From: an uncultured Mobiluncus sp. | Lineage (GTDB): Bacteria > Actinomycetota > Actinomycetes > Actinomycetales > Actinomycetaceae | Direction: 5' to 3' | Assembly: GCF_902488535.1 (NCBI RefSeq) | Contig: NZ_CABTWO010000001.1 | Coordinates: 1-64,000, forward strand | DNA: 64,000 nucleotides | In this document: piece after piece, positions 44,754-52,338 of the stretch | Position numbering within the stretch: the first letter of the stretch is position 1 | Layout of the letters: each line of letters begins with the position of its first letter | Made by a program: the position numbers and the translations under genes | The notes under the pieces: model-generated | Seen by the model: only the letters and a program-made list of their open reading frames with translations | Told to the model about the DNA's origin: nothing | The model's database searches: none

Positions 44754-44840
44754 CGTTCCCCGCGCACCCGACAGGGAGCCCTTATCCTTGCTGTCTTCCG
44801 ACCCTGGGGAGGTTCAGACTATGCCGTCACGCGGGGAACG
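44754..44840 (-). ncRNA. ffs: Signal recognition particle RNA (small bacterial type)
   Basis: The minus strand starts with CGTTCCCCGCG and ends with its exact complement CGCGGGGAACG, an 11-bp closing helix, followed by TTTATTTT. The hairpin tip is CAGG-GTC-GGAA-GAC-AGCA-AGG: the GGAA tetraloop (44799-44796) on a GTC/GAC stem with the CAGG and AGCA internal-loop strands that Ffh recognises. The flanking TGAACCTCCC and CGGGTGCG match actinobacterial SRP RNAs from memory. About 87 bases, the 4.5S class. TAGAAT at 44851-44846 sits where a -10 box should be. It acts with Ffh in membrane targeting. Confidence 0.9.
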
Positions 44841-44848
44841 AGACTATT

Positions 44849-45661
44849 CTACTTGACGGCCGCCAGAATTAGGAATTCTCCAGCCACGACCATTCCGGGG
44901 CGGGGACGTCCCGCAATGTCGCCTTCAGCCACGCACACGCTGAGGGGGAATCCCGCCGCAACCTCCAACACCCAGAAGTTTTCCCCCGTCAGAGTGTTGG
45001 AATGCATCTCGGCGGCGGTGATTTTCGCAGCCAGCACGGCTCCGGCGTGTGCGCCCTGCTTTTGCAGGACGGAAACAGCCCCGGTCGAAATAAAGGTCGG
45101 CAGGGTTTCTTCCGGGGCGCGTTGCGGGCCGTCCAGAGCCGCGCCGAAAATTTTGGCGGTCTGGCTCGCCGCGTAACTTGCCACGTTTTCATACAGTTCG
45201 ACGCGCTGCGCTAGGGCGGAAATGCCCAGTTTCCCGGCTCCTGCACGTCCGGGCTCGTGCCCCAGCCCGGCTCGCATCGCCACGCAGGCCTTACCTACGG
45301 AACGCTCCGTCCCCCCTTGTGTATCAACTATGTCAACCAAGGCAAAACGGTCTGCCATCTCGACCCAGCGCGCGTCCACCGCGGCACTAGCGTTGAAATC
45401 CTGGTGAATATCCGCAATCTTTTCCTCAACCACGTCAAACACGGCGACCGCGCCGGAACGATCCACGTACTGGAAAGTGCCGTTTTCCATGTCCCCCACC
45501 ACCGGGGTGCATTGGTCAGCCGCCTGGGCCAGGATTTCATCGGCCCGTTGCTCAGTGGTCATCTCAAAGCCCACAGCCCGCCAGGTCGGTCCGATGGTAA
45601 AGACTTTCGTGCCGCCCTCACCGCTGGACAGGCCCAAAGCGTTTTCACTCGCCACACTCAT
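44849..45661 (-). CDS. Conserved-looking protein of unknown function
   Basis: A 270-residue soluble protein, rich in Ala, Gly and Val, with no signal peptide or membrane span. The predicted pattern is alternating strands and helices. I cannot name a family; nothing catalytic stands out. The stop codon lies inside the presumed ffs promoter, and the gene diverges from the flavoprotein at 45898. Its codon use looks like its neighbours, so it is probably a real gene. Confidence 0.6.
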   Translation of the reverse strand: MSVASENALGLSSGEGGTKVFTIGPTWRAVGFEMTTEQRADEILAQAADQCTPVVGDMENGTFQYVDRSGAVAVFDVVEEKIADIHQDFNASAAVDARWVEMADRFALVDIVDTQGGTERSVGKACVAMRAGLGHEPGRAGAGKLGISALAQRVELYENVASYAASQTAKIFGAALDGPQRAPEETLPTFISTGAVSVLQKQGAHAGAVLAAKITAAEMHSNTLTGENFWVLEVAAGFPLSVCVAEGDIAGRPRPGMVVAGEFLILAAVK

Positions 45662-45778
45662 GGTTTGCTCCTCATCAGCTGTTCACGGTTTTCCCCGGTT
45701 TGCCCTCGGGATTCTCTAAATTTCAAGTCTAAACCACAAGCGGGGGCGAAGCCGGTAAATCCACACTGATTTTCAAGC

Positions 45779-45784
45779 TATAAT
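45779..45784 (+). promoter_or_regulatory. -10 box upstream of the flavoprotein gene
   Basis: A perfect TATAAT in the 236-bp gap 45662-45897 without a good -35 partner. It would give a leader of about 107 bases. Nothing else clear is seen in this gap. Confidence 0.4.
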
Positions 45785-45897
45785 AAGCCTTGGTCGTGCA
45801 GTGTCGGACGTTCCACTTTCGGCGCGGACTTACCGCCCGCTCAACGATTTTCTGAGGCGCTGCTGAAGGGCCGCAACAGATTAAGGAAGTTGTAACT

Positions 45898-47364
45898 ATG
45901 GCAAGAGTTGTCGTCTTGGGTGCGGGTATTTCCGGTCATACCGCCGCTATGCATCTGCGTCGCAAGTTGTCGCGGCGCAATCATGAAGTCGTGGTCATTT
46001 CCCCGCGCGCCAACTGGAACTGGGTTCCCTCCAACATTTGGGTGGGCACCGGAAAGATGAAGAAGAAGGAAGTGGTGTTTCCCCTCGCCCCGCTCTATAG
46101 GCGCAAGGGGGTCATTTTTCATCAGGCGGCCGCGAAAGTTATCTATCCCGAGGGTCGCGGCGATGATGCGCAGCCCCAGGTCGAGATGGAGTTTACGGGA
46201 GGCAAAAATAAAGGTAGGCGGGCTTTGGTGCATTATGACTACCTCATCAACGCGACCGGGCCGAAGCTGAACTTTGCCGCCACTCCGGGTTTGGGCCCGG
46301 ATTGTGGCAACACGTATTCGGTTTGCACTCCTGACCACGCCGAACAGGCCGGGATCGAGTTTCAGAAAATCGTCCAAGAGATTAAAGAGACCGGGACACC
46401 CAAGCGGTTCGTGATTGGGACCGGCAACGGCGGGTGTACCTGCCAGGGCGCCGCTTTTGAGTACTGTTTCAACACTGAATATGACCTGCGTCAAGCGGGG
46501 GTTCGGGACCAGACCGAGGTCGTTTACCTCACCAACGAGGAAAAGCTCGGCGACTTTGGGATGGCCGGCATGCGGTTTAAGGACAACGGCTACTCTACCG
46601 ACTCCCAGTTGTGGACGGAATCGCTGTTTCGGGAACGCGGGGTGAAAGCCATCACCGGCGCGGGGGTTCGCGAGGTGCGCCCACACGCTCTGACTTACGA
46701 GGATTATGACGGCAATATGCACGAGTTGTCCTTTGATTTCGCCATGCTGCTCCCGCCGTTTACCGGGGTCGCGCTGGAGGCCAAGAAACCTGACGGGACG
46801 TTGATTCCTGAAATGTTTAACCCGGCTGGGTTCATGAAGGTAGACGCAGACTATTCGAAGAAGAGCTCCGCGCAGTGGTCCCACGAGGATTGGCCCAAGA
46901 CTTACCAGTCCCCGCTGTATAAAAACATTTTTGCCGCCGGGATTGCTTTTGCACCCCCGCACGGGATTTCGAAACCGCACCAGACTCCCAACGGCACCAA
47001 AATTACCCCGGCGCCGCCGCGTACCGGAATGCCTTCGGGCTCCATCGGCAAGGAAGTCGCCATGAGCATAGTTGACCTCATTAACCAAGGCCCCGAGGCG
47101 AAACTGCACGAAGCCTCGATGGCGGTGTTGGGGGCGGCTTGCGTAGCCTCAACCGGCACCGGCTTTAAGAAAGGCTCCGCGGCCGCGATGGTGATGTTCC
47201 CCATCGTGCCCAACTACGACAAGTACCCGGATAATGCCGGACGCCACCCTAAACTGAGTTTTGGACGCATCGGCCTGTTCGGGCATTGGACCAAGTTCCT
47301 GCTCCACGTGGGCTTTATCTATAAAGCGAAGTGGAAGCCGTTTTGGTGGATTATCCCCGAGTAA
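45898..47364 (+). CDS. Sulfide:quinone oxidoreductase-like flavoprotein
   Basis: A 488-residue FAD enzyme of the SQR/FCSD family. The FAD-binding loop is VVVLGAGISGHTAAMHL; cysteines available for sulfur transfer are Cys143, Cys180 and Cys182 (NGGCTCQG) and Cys415. NAAGIAFAPPHG-like FAAGIAFAPPHG binds flavin. The C terminus, with many Trp, Phe and Lys residues, could be the amphipathic membrane anchor typical of SQR. It would oxidise sulfide to polysulfide and reduce quinone at the membrane. Which cysteines are catalytic is inferred. A small ORF follows 30 bp downstream. Confidence 0.8.
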   Translation: MARVVVLGAGISGHTAAMHLRRKLSRRNHEVVVISPRANWNWVPSNIWVGTGKMKKKEVVFPLAPLYRRKGVIFHQAAAKVIYPEGRGDDAQPQVEMEFTGGKNKGRRALVHYDYLINATGPKLNFAATPGLGPDCGNTYSVCTPDHAEQAGIEFQKIVQEIKETGTPKRFVIGTGNGGCTCQGAAFEYCFNTEYDLRQAGVRDQTEVVYLTNEEKLGDFGMAGMRFKDNGYSTDSQLWTESLFRERGVKAITGAGVREVRPHALTYEDYDGNMHELSFDFAMLLPPFTGVALEAKKPDGTLIPEMFNPAGFMKVDADYSKKSSAQWSHEDWPKTYQSPLYKNIFAAGIAFAPPHGISKPHQTPNGTKITPAPPRTGMPSGSIGKEVAMSIVDLINQGPEAKLHEASMAVLGAACVASTGTGFKKGSAAAMVMFPIVPNYDKYPDNAGRHPKLSFGRIGLFGHWTKFLLHVGFIYKAKWKPFWWIIPE

Positions 47365-47394
47365 CCCCCAACCCACGAAGAGAGGATTTTCATA

Positions 47395-47592
47395 ATGACT
47401 GACTTTAGCGCGTCTCCCACGATTGAGGAGCTCAGCCCGGCCACCGCCGAACGGATTGCGGCGGCCCCGAACCCATCCCCGGCGACCTTGCGTCACCGCC
47501 AAAACCCGTTCCTCCAGCTGTTTTCCTTTGCGAGCTTTAACTGGCGGATCTTGCGCCTGGTGACGATCGCCAAGTTCGGTCCCCAGGACTGA
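47395..47592 (+). CDS. Small protein in tandem with the SQR-like gene
   Basis: A 65-residue protein with a polar, Ala/Pro-rich first half and a basic/aromatic second half (RQNPFLQLFSFASFNWRIL) that may form an amphipathic helix. AGAGGA precedes the ATG. It lies 30 bp after the flavoprotein gene and before a terminator, so it is probably cotranscribed and may help dock or regulate the enzyme. No family is recognised. Confidence 0.65.
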   Translation: MTDFSASPTIEELSPATAERIAAAPNPSPATLRHRQNPFLQLFSFASFNWRILRLVTIAKFGPQD

Positions 47593-47714
47593 GGTCACCA
47601 GGCGTTCAGAAGGCTGGGGCGGTTCCGGCCGCTGTTCGGTGGGGTCCTCAGGTCTTCACAAGGCGTGGGGTCGGCATTGCGGTCGGGCTCGACGTCGCGG
47701 TTTCCTGAGTTTTC

Positions 47715-47748
47715 CCTGGGCGCCGCCCAGCAATCTCCCAGGTTTTTT
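47715..47748 (+). terminator. Terminator of the SQR operon
   Basis: CCTGGG (47715-47720) pairs with CCCAGG (47737-47742) directly before TTTTTT (47743-47748); an inner CTGGGC-GCC-GCCCAG alternative stem is also present. The stretch 47593-47819 otherwise has no gene that I can support. Confidence 0.6.
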
Positions 47749-47819
47749 CGGCTTTTTTCCGCGAAATTCAGGGATTTATCCGTAATTGCGGAAAATATCG
47801 TGTGCTATGTTCTTGCATT

Positions 47820-47848
47820 TTGAGCAAACGTTCAGCTAATCTTAATAC
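47820..47848 (+). promoter_or_regulatory. Promoter of the 27-residue peptide gene
   Basis: TTGAGC (47820-47825), a 17-base spacer and TAATAC (47843-47848). Transcription would start near 47855, leaving a 56-base leader that holds the hairpin TCAACA-AACGT-TGTTGA (47873-47889) just before the ribosome site. Confidence 0.65.
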
Positions 47849-47910
47849 TGTCACAAGGTGGCACCAAAAATATCAACAAACGTTGTTGACCGATCCGAAA
47901 GGAATAAATT

Positions 47911-47994
47911 ATGTGGAGCAACATTCTTCCTATCCTCCAGACTGTTGTCGAATGGTTGGCTAAGATTTTCAACTTCCTCGCCGGCTTGTTCTAA
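47911..47994 (+). CDS. 27-residue amphipathic peptide, PSM/bacteriocin-like
   Basis: The product begins MWSNILPILQ and ends in AGLF. It has one Glu, one Lys, two Trp and mostly large hydrophobic residues, net charge about zero. Polar residues at 3/4, 10/11, 14, 18, 21 and 25 fall on one face, so it should form an amphipathic helix like phenol-soluble modulins or leaderless bacteriocins. No leader peptide is seen. AAAGGA lies eight bases before the ATG; a promoter and a strong terminator (48012-48053) frame it as its own gene. An ABC transporter follows at 48128. Function (cytolysin, bacteriocin, signal, or surface porin-like peptide) is inferred. Confidence 0.75.
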   Translation: MWSNILPILQTVVEWLAKIFNFLAGLF

Positions 47995-48011
47995 ACAGAC
48001 ACTTTGTAAAG

Positions 48012-48053
48012 AAAAGCCGCTGCCCCGTCGATGATTCGGCGGGGCATGCTTTT
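48012..48053 (+). terminator. Intrinsic terminator of the peptide gene
   Basis: AAAAGC (48012-48017) and TGCCCCG (48021-48027) pair with CGGGGCA (48040-48046) and GCTTTT (48048-48053), a classic stem with an A tract before and T tract after. It lies 17 bp after the peptide stop. Confidence 0.85.
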
Positions 48054-48115
48054 CGCCGGTGTTTTGGTTGATTGGCACCACTGCCCCCGTGGCGTTGTAG
48101 CCCAAGTTTTCAAGA

Positions 48116-48121
48116 TAAAAT
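48116..48121 (+). promoter_or_regulatory. -10 box placing the ABC gene start at +1
   Basis: TAAAAT ends at 48121 and the GTG of the next gene begins at 48128, seven bases later, with no Shine-Dalgarno sequence. A TTGTAG at 48095-48100 is 15 bases upstream, shorter than ideal. A leaderless transcript is likely. Confidence 0.45.
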
Positions 48122-48127
48122 TCTTCC

Positions 48128-49456
48128 GTGTTGCAAAAACTTTCCCCCGTTAGCGCCCTAGACGACGCTATCGTTTCGGCGCGCGACTTGGTGCGTGTCT
48201 ATGGGAAAGGCGATGCGCAGGTCAGGGCGTTAGACCACGTGGACATTGACTTGGCCCGCGGCGAGTTCACGGCCATTATGGGACCCTCCGGCTCCGGGAA
48301 ATCCACCCTGATGCACTGTCTGGCGGGTTTGGACACGGTGACTTCCGGCTCGATTTTGATTGGCGGCGTTGAGATAGCCGGCCTGAAGCAGCGCGAGATT
48401 ACCGCGATTCGCCGGGACAAAATCGGTTTCATTTTCCAGGCTTTCAACCTGATTCCGGTCATGGATGCCCGACAGAACATTGAACTACCAGCGATTATTG
48501 CCGGGAAACGGCTGAACCGGAAACGGGTCGAGGCCCTAGCCGCGCAAGTGGGGCTTTCCGAGCGGCTGCGCCACCGGCCTACTGAAATGTCTGGCGGCCA
48601 GCAGCAACGCTTGGCGGTGGCGCGAGCTTTGGCGAACAATCCGCAAATCATTTTTGCTGACGAACCGACCGGAAACTTAGACTCGACCGCGACCCTGCAG
48701 GTCCTGCGCCTGCTACGAGACACGGTCGATCGGGATAATCACACGATTTGTATGGTTACGCACGAGGCCGGGGCGGCGGCTTGGGCGGATCGTGTGCTGT
48801 TCTTGCGCGACGGCAAAATAATCGGCCAGCTGTTGCATCCTTCCGAGGCGGAAATTTTTGCCGCTATGACCGAGATTTCTGGCGATAGCGACGAGGCGAG
48901 CTCACCCTCGGCCGTGCCGGGGTCCGAAATGCCCCCAACCGTGCCGGCGTCCGATATGACCCCAGCTGCACAGGTGCCCGATATGCCCCCGCCGCCTCCC
49001 ACGACACCACTGTTCCTCCCCGATTTAGCTCCGGTTACCCGGCCTGCCCCGGTGACAGTGAGCCGGCGGGAACGGCGCCAACGCCGGGAAAACCTCCCCA
49101 CTTCCACACGGTCTGACCCGAACGCACTAACCAGCCCTGACGCACTGGTGGTGCGACCACAACCCGAACCAGACCCCCTCACCCGCACCGTACAGCCACA
49201 GCCGACCGCGACCAGCACCCTGAAAGTGCCCCCTCTCGAAGCCACACCCTGGTCTAGCCGCACGCCGAAATCCCTCGTGAGCCCCGCGCTTGAGACCACC
49301 GTCCCGCACCAAACACCGCGGCTACGCCACGCGGCACACCGGGCGAGCCCGCTTAAGGTGGATTGGAACTTCCCCGGTAACTCAACCGCCACAACCCCAT
49401 CCTTACCGCCGCCTCCGACGGACGTATCCGCGTCACCGCACGTTTCTGGAAGCTAA
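48128..49456 (+). CDS. ABC transporter ATP-binding protein, MacB/LolD type, with long Pro-rich tail
   Basis: A 442-residue protein. Residues 17-240 are the ATPase: Walker A GPSGSGKST (Lys58), the QAFNLIPVMDARQNIELP Q-loop region, signature MSGGQQQR, Walker B IIFADEPTGNLDS and the H-loop VTHE. These mark the MacB/LolD/FtsE-like group that pairs with FtsX-type permeases. Residues 250-442 are Pro/Thr/Ser/Arg-rich with no domain that I know, which is unusual for this family. The GTG at 48128 appears to be leaderless. The permease gene starts 1 bp after the stop. Export of, or immunity to, the upstream peptide is a plausible job. Confidence 0.87.
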   Translation: MLQKLSPVSALDDAIVSARDLVRVYGKGDAQVRALDHVDIDLARGEFTAIMGPSGSGKSTLMHCLAGLDTVTSGSILIGGVEIAGLKQREITAIRRDKIGFIFQAFNLIPVMDARQNIELPAIIAGKRLNRKRVEALAAQVGLSERLRHRPTEMSGGQQQRLAVARALANNPQIIFADEPTGNLDSTATLQVLRLLRDTVDRDNHTICMVTHEAGAAAWADRVLFLRDGKIIGQLLHPSEAEIFAAMTEISGDSDEASSPSAVPGSEMPPTVPASDMTPAAQVPDMPPPPPTTPLFLPDLAPVTRPAPVTVSRRERRQRRENLPTSTRSDPNALTSPDALVVRPQPEPDPLTRTVQPQPTATSTLKVPPLEATPWSSRTPKSLVSPALETTVPHQTPRLRHAAHRASPLKVDWNFPGNSTATTPSLPPPPTDVSASPHVSGS

Positions 49457-49457
49457 G

Positions 49458-52154
49458 ATGCGCAGATACGTCTGGCTGGATTTTAAGGCGCACTGGCGCA
49501 AGTACCTGATGACGCTGCTGGCGGTGGCGCTGGGCACGGCTTTTCTGTCTGGGACCCTGACTTTCAACCGGATTTTGTCCGACACTATGACAGCGCTGAT
49601 TACCTCCGGCACCCACGGGGATGCTTTTGTCAGTGCCCCGAGCATTTCCGGCGATGATTCCGGGCTGAAAAATGTGCCCCGTCCCGTCACCTGGGAGGAA
49701 CTCGACGCCATCAAAGCCATAGACGGGGTGAAATCGGCTGAACCGCAGCTCTATCTGGTGGCGACCCTGCTGAATCAGGATAATGAAACGATTGGGTCCA
49801 ATCCTACGGTCGCGATTCAAAACGCGCGCCCGGACGCCAACTATGTGACCGGCTCTGCCCCGAAGGCCCCTACCCAGCCCCTCGACGCCACAACCGCGAC
49901 AACTGATGCCAATGCGACAACCGAGTCAACCACTACTGACGGTTCTGCCGGTGAAGAGTCGCCGACTATCGGTGAAATCTCGGCTGAAAAATCGTTTGCG
50001 CAAACCAATGACTTGCACACCGGGGATCGAATCTATGCCATCATCGCTGGTCAAAAGTATGCCTACCGGCTCAGCGGCCTGTTTGATTACGGCGTGCCGC
50101 TGCTGGGAACGGGAATGCTGCAGCTTCCCGGGGAAGTCATGCGTCAGATGGCCACCACCCCCGAAGGTTTCACCGCAGAAATCGCGGTGAGCGCCAAACC
50201 CGGTGTGGAGCCAAACCGCCTGGTACAAAACCTAAAAACCGGTCTGAAAGAGGCTTTCCCAAACGATTACAAACGCTGGAAGGTCAAAAGCGCTGCGGAC
50301 TACACCGCGGAACAATCCGACCTGATGGCTCCCGTGTTGGGGTTCGTCTCGAATATCTTGCTGGTCTTTGTTTGTGTCGCCCTGTTCATCTCGACTTTCA
50401 TCGTCTCCAACACGTTCACCGCCACGGTGCGCAGTCAAACACGTCAACTCGCGATGATGCGGGCGGTTGGGGCTCAGCCGCGCCAAATTTTTGCCATCAT
50501 TCTGGGTGAGGGTTTCGTGGCGGGCCTGATTGGTTCCCTCCTCGGAGCTGTGCTGGGCTGGGGGCTGGTGGCGCTGATTATGCAGATTTTGCGCCTGCGG
50601 GGCATGAACTTTTTGACCTCCGGCATTGTTTCCGGCTCGACCCTGGCGCTCACGGTTTTAGCCGGTTTGGCAGTCGTTTTGGTTTCCGTGCTGCGCCCGG
50701 CTCGTCGTGCCGCCGCGACCCCGCCCGTCCAAGCGATGTCTACGGCGCTAAACGGTGGGGACCTGCACTGGGGGCGGCGCCTGCTGGTGGTAATCATCAC
50801 TCTCTCCCTCGGCCTATCGGCCGCCATCTGCGCCGTTAATTCCGTCTTTACCACGACGCAAAAGGGTCGGTCGATGCTTTACGGGGGCGGCGTGTTTTTC
50901 GTGGTGGTAGGCATTTTGGCGGCGGCGCCGTTGCTGGTCAGCGCGTTTGCGGCGCTACTGGGAAGGCTCGCTAAACATCTGTGGCGTCCGGTGGGTGAGT
51001 TGGCTGTCGGTAACCTGGGGCGCAACCCGAAACGCACCGCCACGACGGCGGGAGCTCTGTTGATTGGCGTCATGCTGGTCGCAGCCGGATCTTCGCTGGT
51101 GACCTCCCTGCAGGCCTCCTTTACGAAAACGGCTGGCGCGGAGCTGACCGCCAGTTTCCTGATTCAGCCCAGCCTCGCCTTAGCCGGACACAGCATCCCG
51201 GACGAACTGGTCTCTAGCTGGAAAAACACCCCGGGAGTGACGGCGGTCCAGACTTTCGCGCAAGCCCCCCTCACCTTGCAAACTAACGACAAAACGACCG
51301 GAAAACCTGGTGATTCACACAACGTCACCGTCACCGCCCTTCCCGACACCAAACCCGGAGTAACCCTGAAATCAGTGACGGGCCGCGCTGTTAGCGCTCC
51401 GGGAAAACTGCTGGTGGAAGACAAAACCGCCCGCAAGCTCGGGTTGAAGCTCGGTGATTCCGCGACCTTAACCCCCCTAACGTCAACCACTTCGGAACAG
51501 GAAACCCTAAAGGTAAGCGGCTTATTCAGCGCCTCTAACTTGGTTGACGCGACCGTGGTGGTGCATCCTCGCGATTTGGAATCGCTGCACCCGACGGGTC
51601 AGATTGCAAACAGCGGCGTGATTTTTACGAACCACACGGATCTGAAAGCACTCGGCAACAAACTAAAATCCCAGGTCGCCGCCATTGCTCCGGGCACGGT
51701 CACCGTGGCGTCACGAGCCGATCTGAACACCCAGCTCAACAAGTCTTTTGACATGATTTTGGCGATTATTTACGGACTTTTGGCGCTGTCGCTGATTATT
51801 GCGCTGGTGGGAATCATGAACACGCTGGCGATGTCGGTCGGGGAACGCTTGAGCGAAATCGGTATGTTGAAAGCGCTGGGGCTGTCGGGGCCGAAAATGG
51901 TCGCGATGATAGTCGGAGAGGCCCTGTTGACCGCTATTTTTGCGCTGGTGGTGGGGATTCTCACCGGGCTGGGCGCCACGTTTGGGTTGCAGCGCATCAT
52001 GGCTGCTCGCGGTATCAGCAGTATGGTGGTCAGCTCTGAGCACTTGCTCATCCTGGTGGTATTGACCCTGGTCGCCACCGTTTTGGCCAGCCTCGGTCCG
52101 GCGCTGCGGGCGGTGCGCACCCCGACCCTCGCCGCCATCGCCACTACCGATTAG
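49458..52154 (+). CDS. FtsX/MacB-like ABC transporter permease
   Basis: An 898-residue membrane protein with the duplicated FtsX layout: an N-terminal span (about 15-35), a large extracellular domain with a Thr/Ala/Asp-rich insert (about 140-180), three spans with an FtsX core around FTATVRSQTRQLAMMRAVGA, a second N-terminal-like span and large extracellular domain, and a final FtsX core with GERLSEIGMLKALGLSG. Such permeases move or extract lipopeptides, antimicrobial peptides or lipoproteins. The ATG at 49458 is 1 bp after the ATPase gene and follows GGAAGC. Confidence 0.9.
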   Translation: MRRYVWLDFKAHWRKYLMTLLAVALGTAFLSGTLTFNRILSDTMTALITSGTHGDAFVSAPSISGDDSGLKNVPRPVTWEELDAIKAIDGVKSAEPQLYLVATLLNQDNETIGSNPTVAIQNARPDANYVTGSAPKAPTQPLDATTATTDANATTESTTTDGSAGEESPTIGEISAEKSFAQTNDLHTGDRIYAIIAGQKYAYRLSGLFDYGVPLLGTGMLQLPGEVMRQMATTPEGFTAEIAVSAKPGVEPNRLVQNLKTGLKEAFPNDYKRWKVKSAADYTAEQSDLMAPVLGFVSNILLVFVCVALFISTFIVSNTFTATVRSQTRQLAMMRAVGAQPRQIFAIILGEGFVAGLIGSLLGAVLGWGLVALIMQILRLRGMNFLTSGIVSGSTLALTVLAGLAVVLVSVLRPARRAAATPPVQAMSTALNGGDLHWGRRLLVVIITLSLGLSAAICAVNSVFTTTQKGRSMLYGGGVFFVVVGILAAAPLLVSAFAALLGRLAKHLWRPVGELAVGNLGRNPKRTATTAGALLIGVMLVAAGSSLVTSLQASFTKTAGAELTASFLIQPSLALAGHSIPDELVSSWKNTPGVTAVQTFAQAPLTLQTNDKTTGKPGDSHNVTVTALPDTKPGVTLKSVTGRAVSAPGKLLVEDKTARKLGLKLGDSATLTPLTSTTSEQETLKVSGLFSASNLVDATVVVHPRDLESLHPTGQIANSGVIFTNHTDLKALGNKLKSQVAAIAPGTVTVASRADLNTQLNKSFDMILAIIYGLLALSLIIALVGIMNTLAMSVGERLSEIGMLKALGLSGPKMVAMIVGEALLTAIFALVVGILTGLGATFGLQRIMAARGISSMVVSSEHLLILVVLTLVATVLASLGPALRAVRTPTLAAIATTD

Positions 52155-52338
52155 CGCAGGGGTTTACCGCCAGGTTCAACCGCGGTGCCTGGCTCCAGGC
52201 GAATCTCTGACTCGCACTCCTGTGCGGCACTCTTGGCGGCACCCCGAGCCACCGGAGCCAACGGAGTCACCACGCCACCCAAGCCACCACGCCTTCCGCG
52301 CTACTCACGCCACCCGCGTCGCCGCCCACAAAAGCACT
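52155..52338. other. Intergenic gap between permease and galE
   Basis: A 184-bp stretch between convergent genes. It is rich in CCACGCCACC-like runs and holds a small GCCTGG-CT-CCAGGC dyad. I see no gene, promoter or T-run terminator that I can support. Confidence 0.4.

Noticed and set aside
44286..45176. Plus-strand frame over the ffs region, with GAGGAGG near 44683
   Set aside because: The frame reads through the SRP RNA and over two minus-strand genes. The Shine-Dalgarno-like GAGGAGG is probably chance.
45841..47109. Open frame of 422 codons on the minus strand over the SQR-like gene
   Set aside because: It lies opposite a protein with clear FAD motifs; the antisense translation is low in recognisable structure and very Arg/His/Gly-rich, as expected for a shadow frame.
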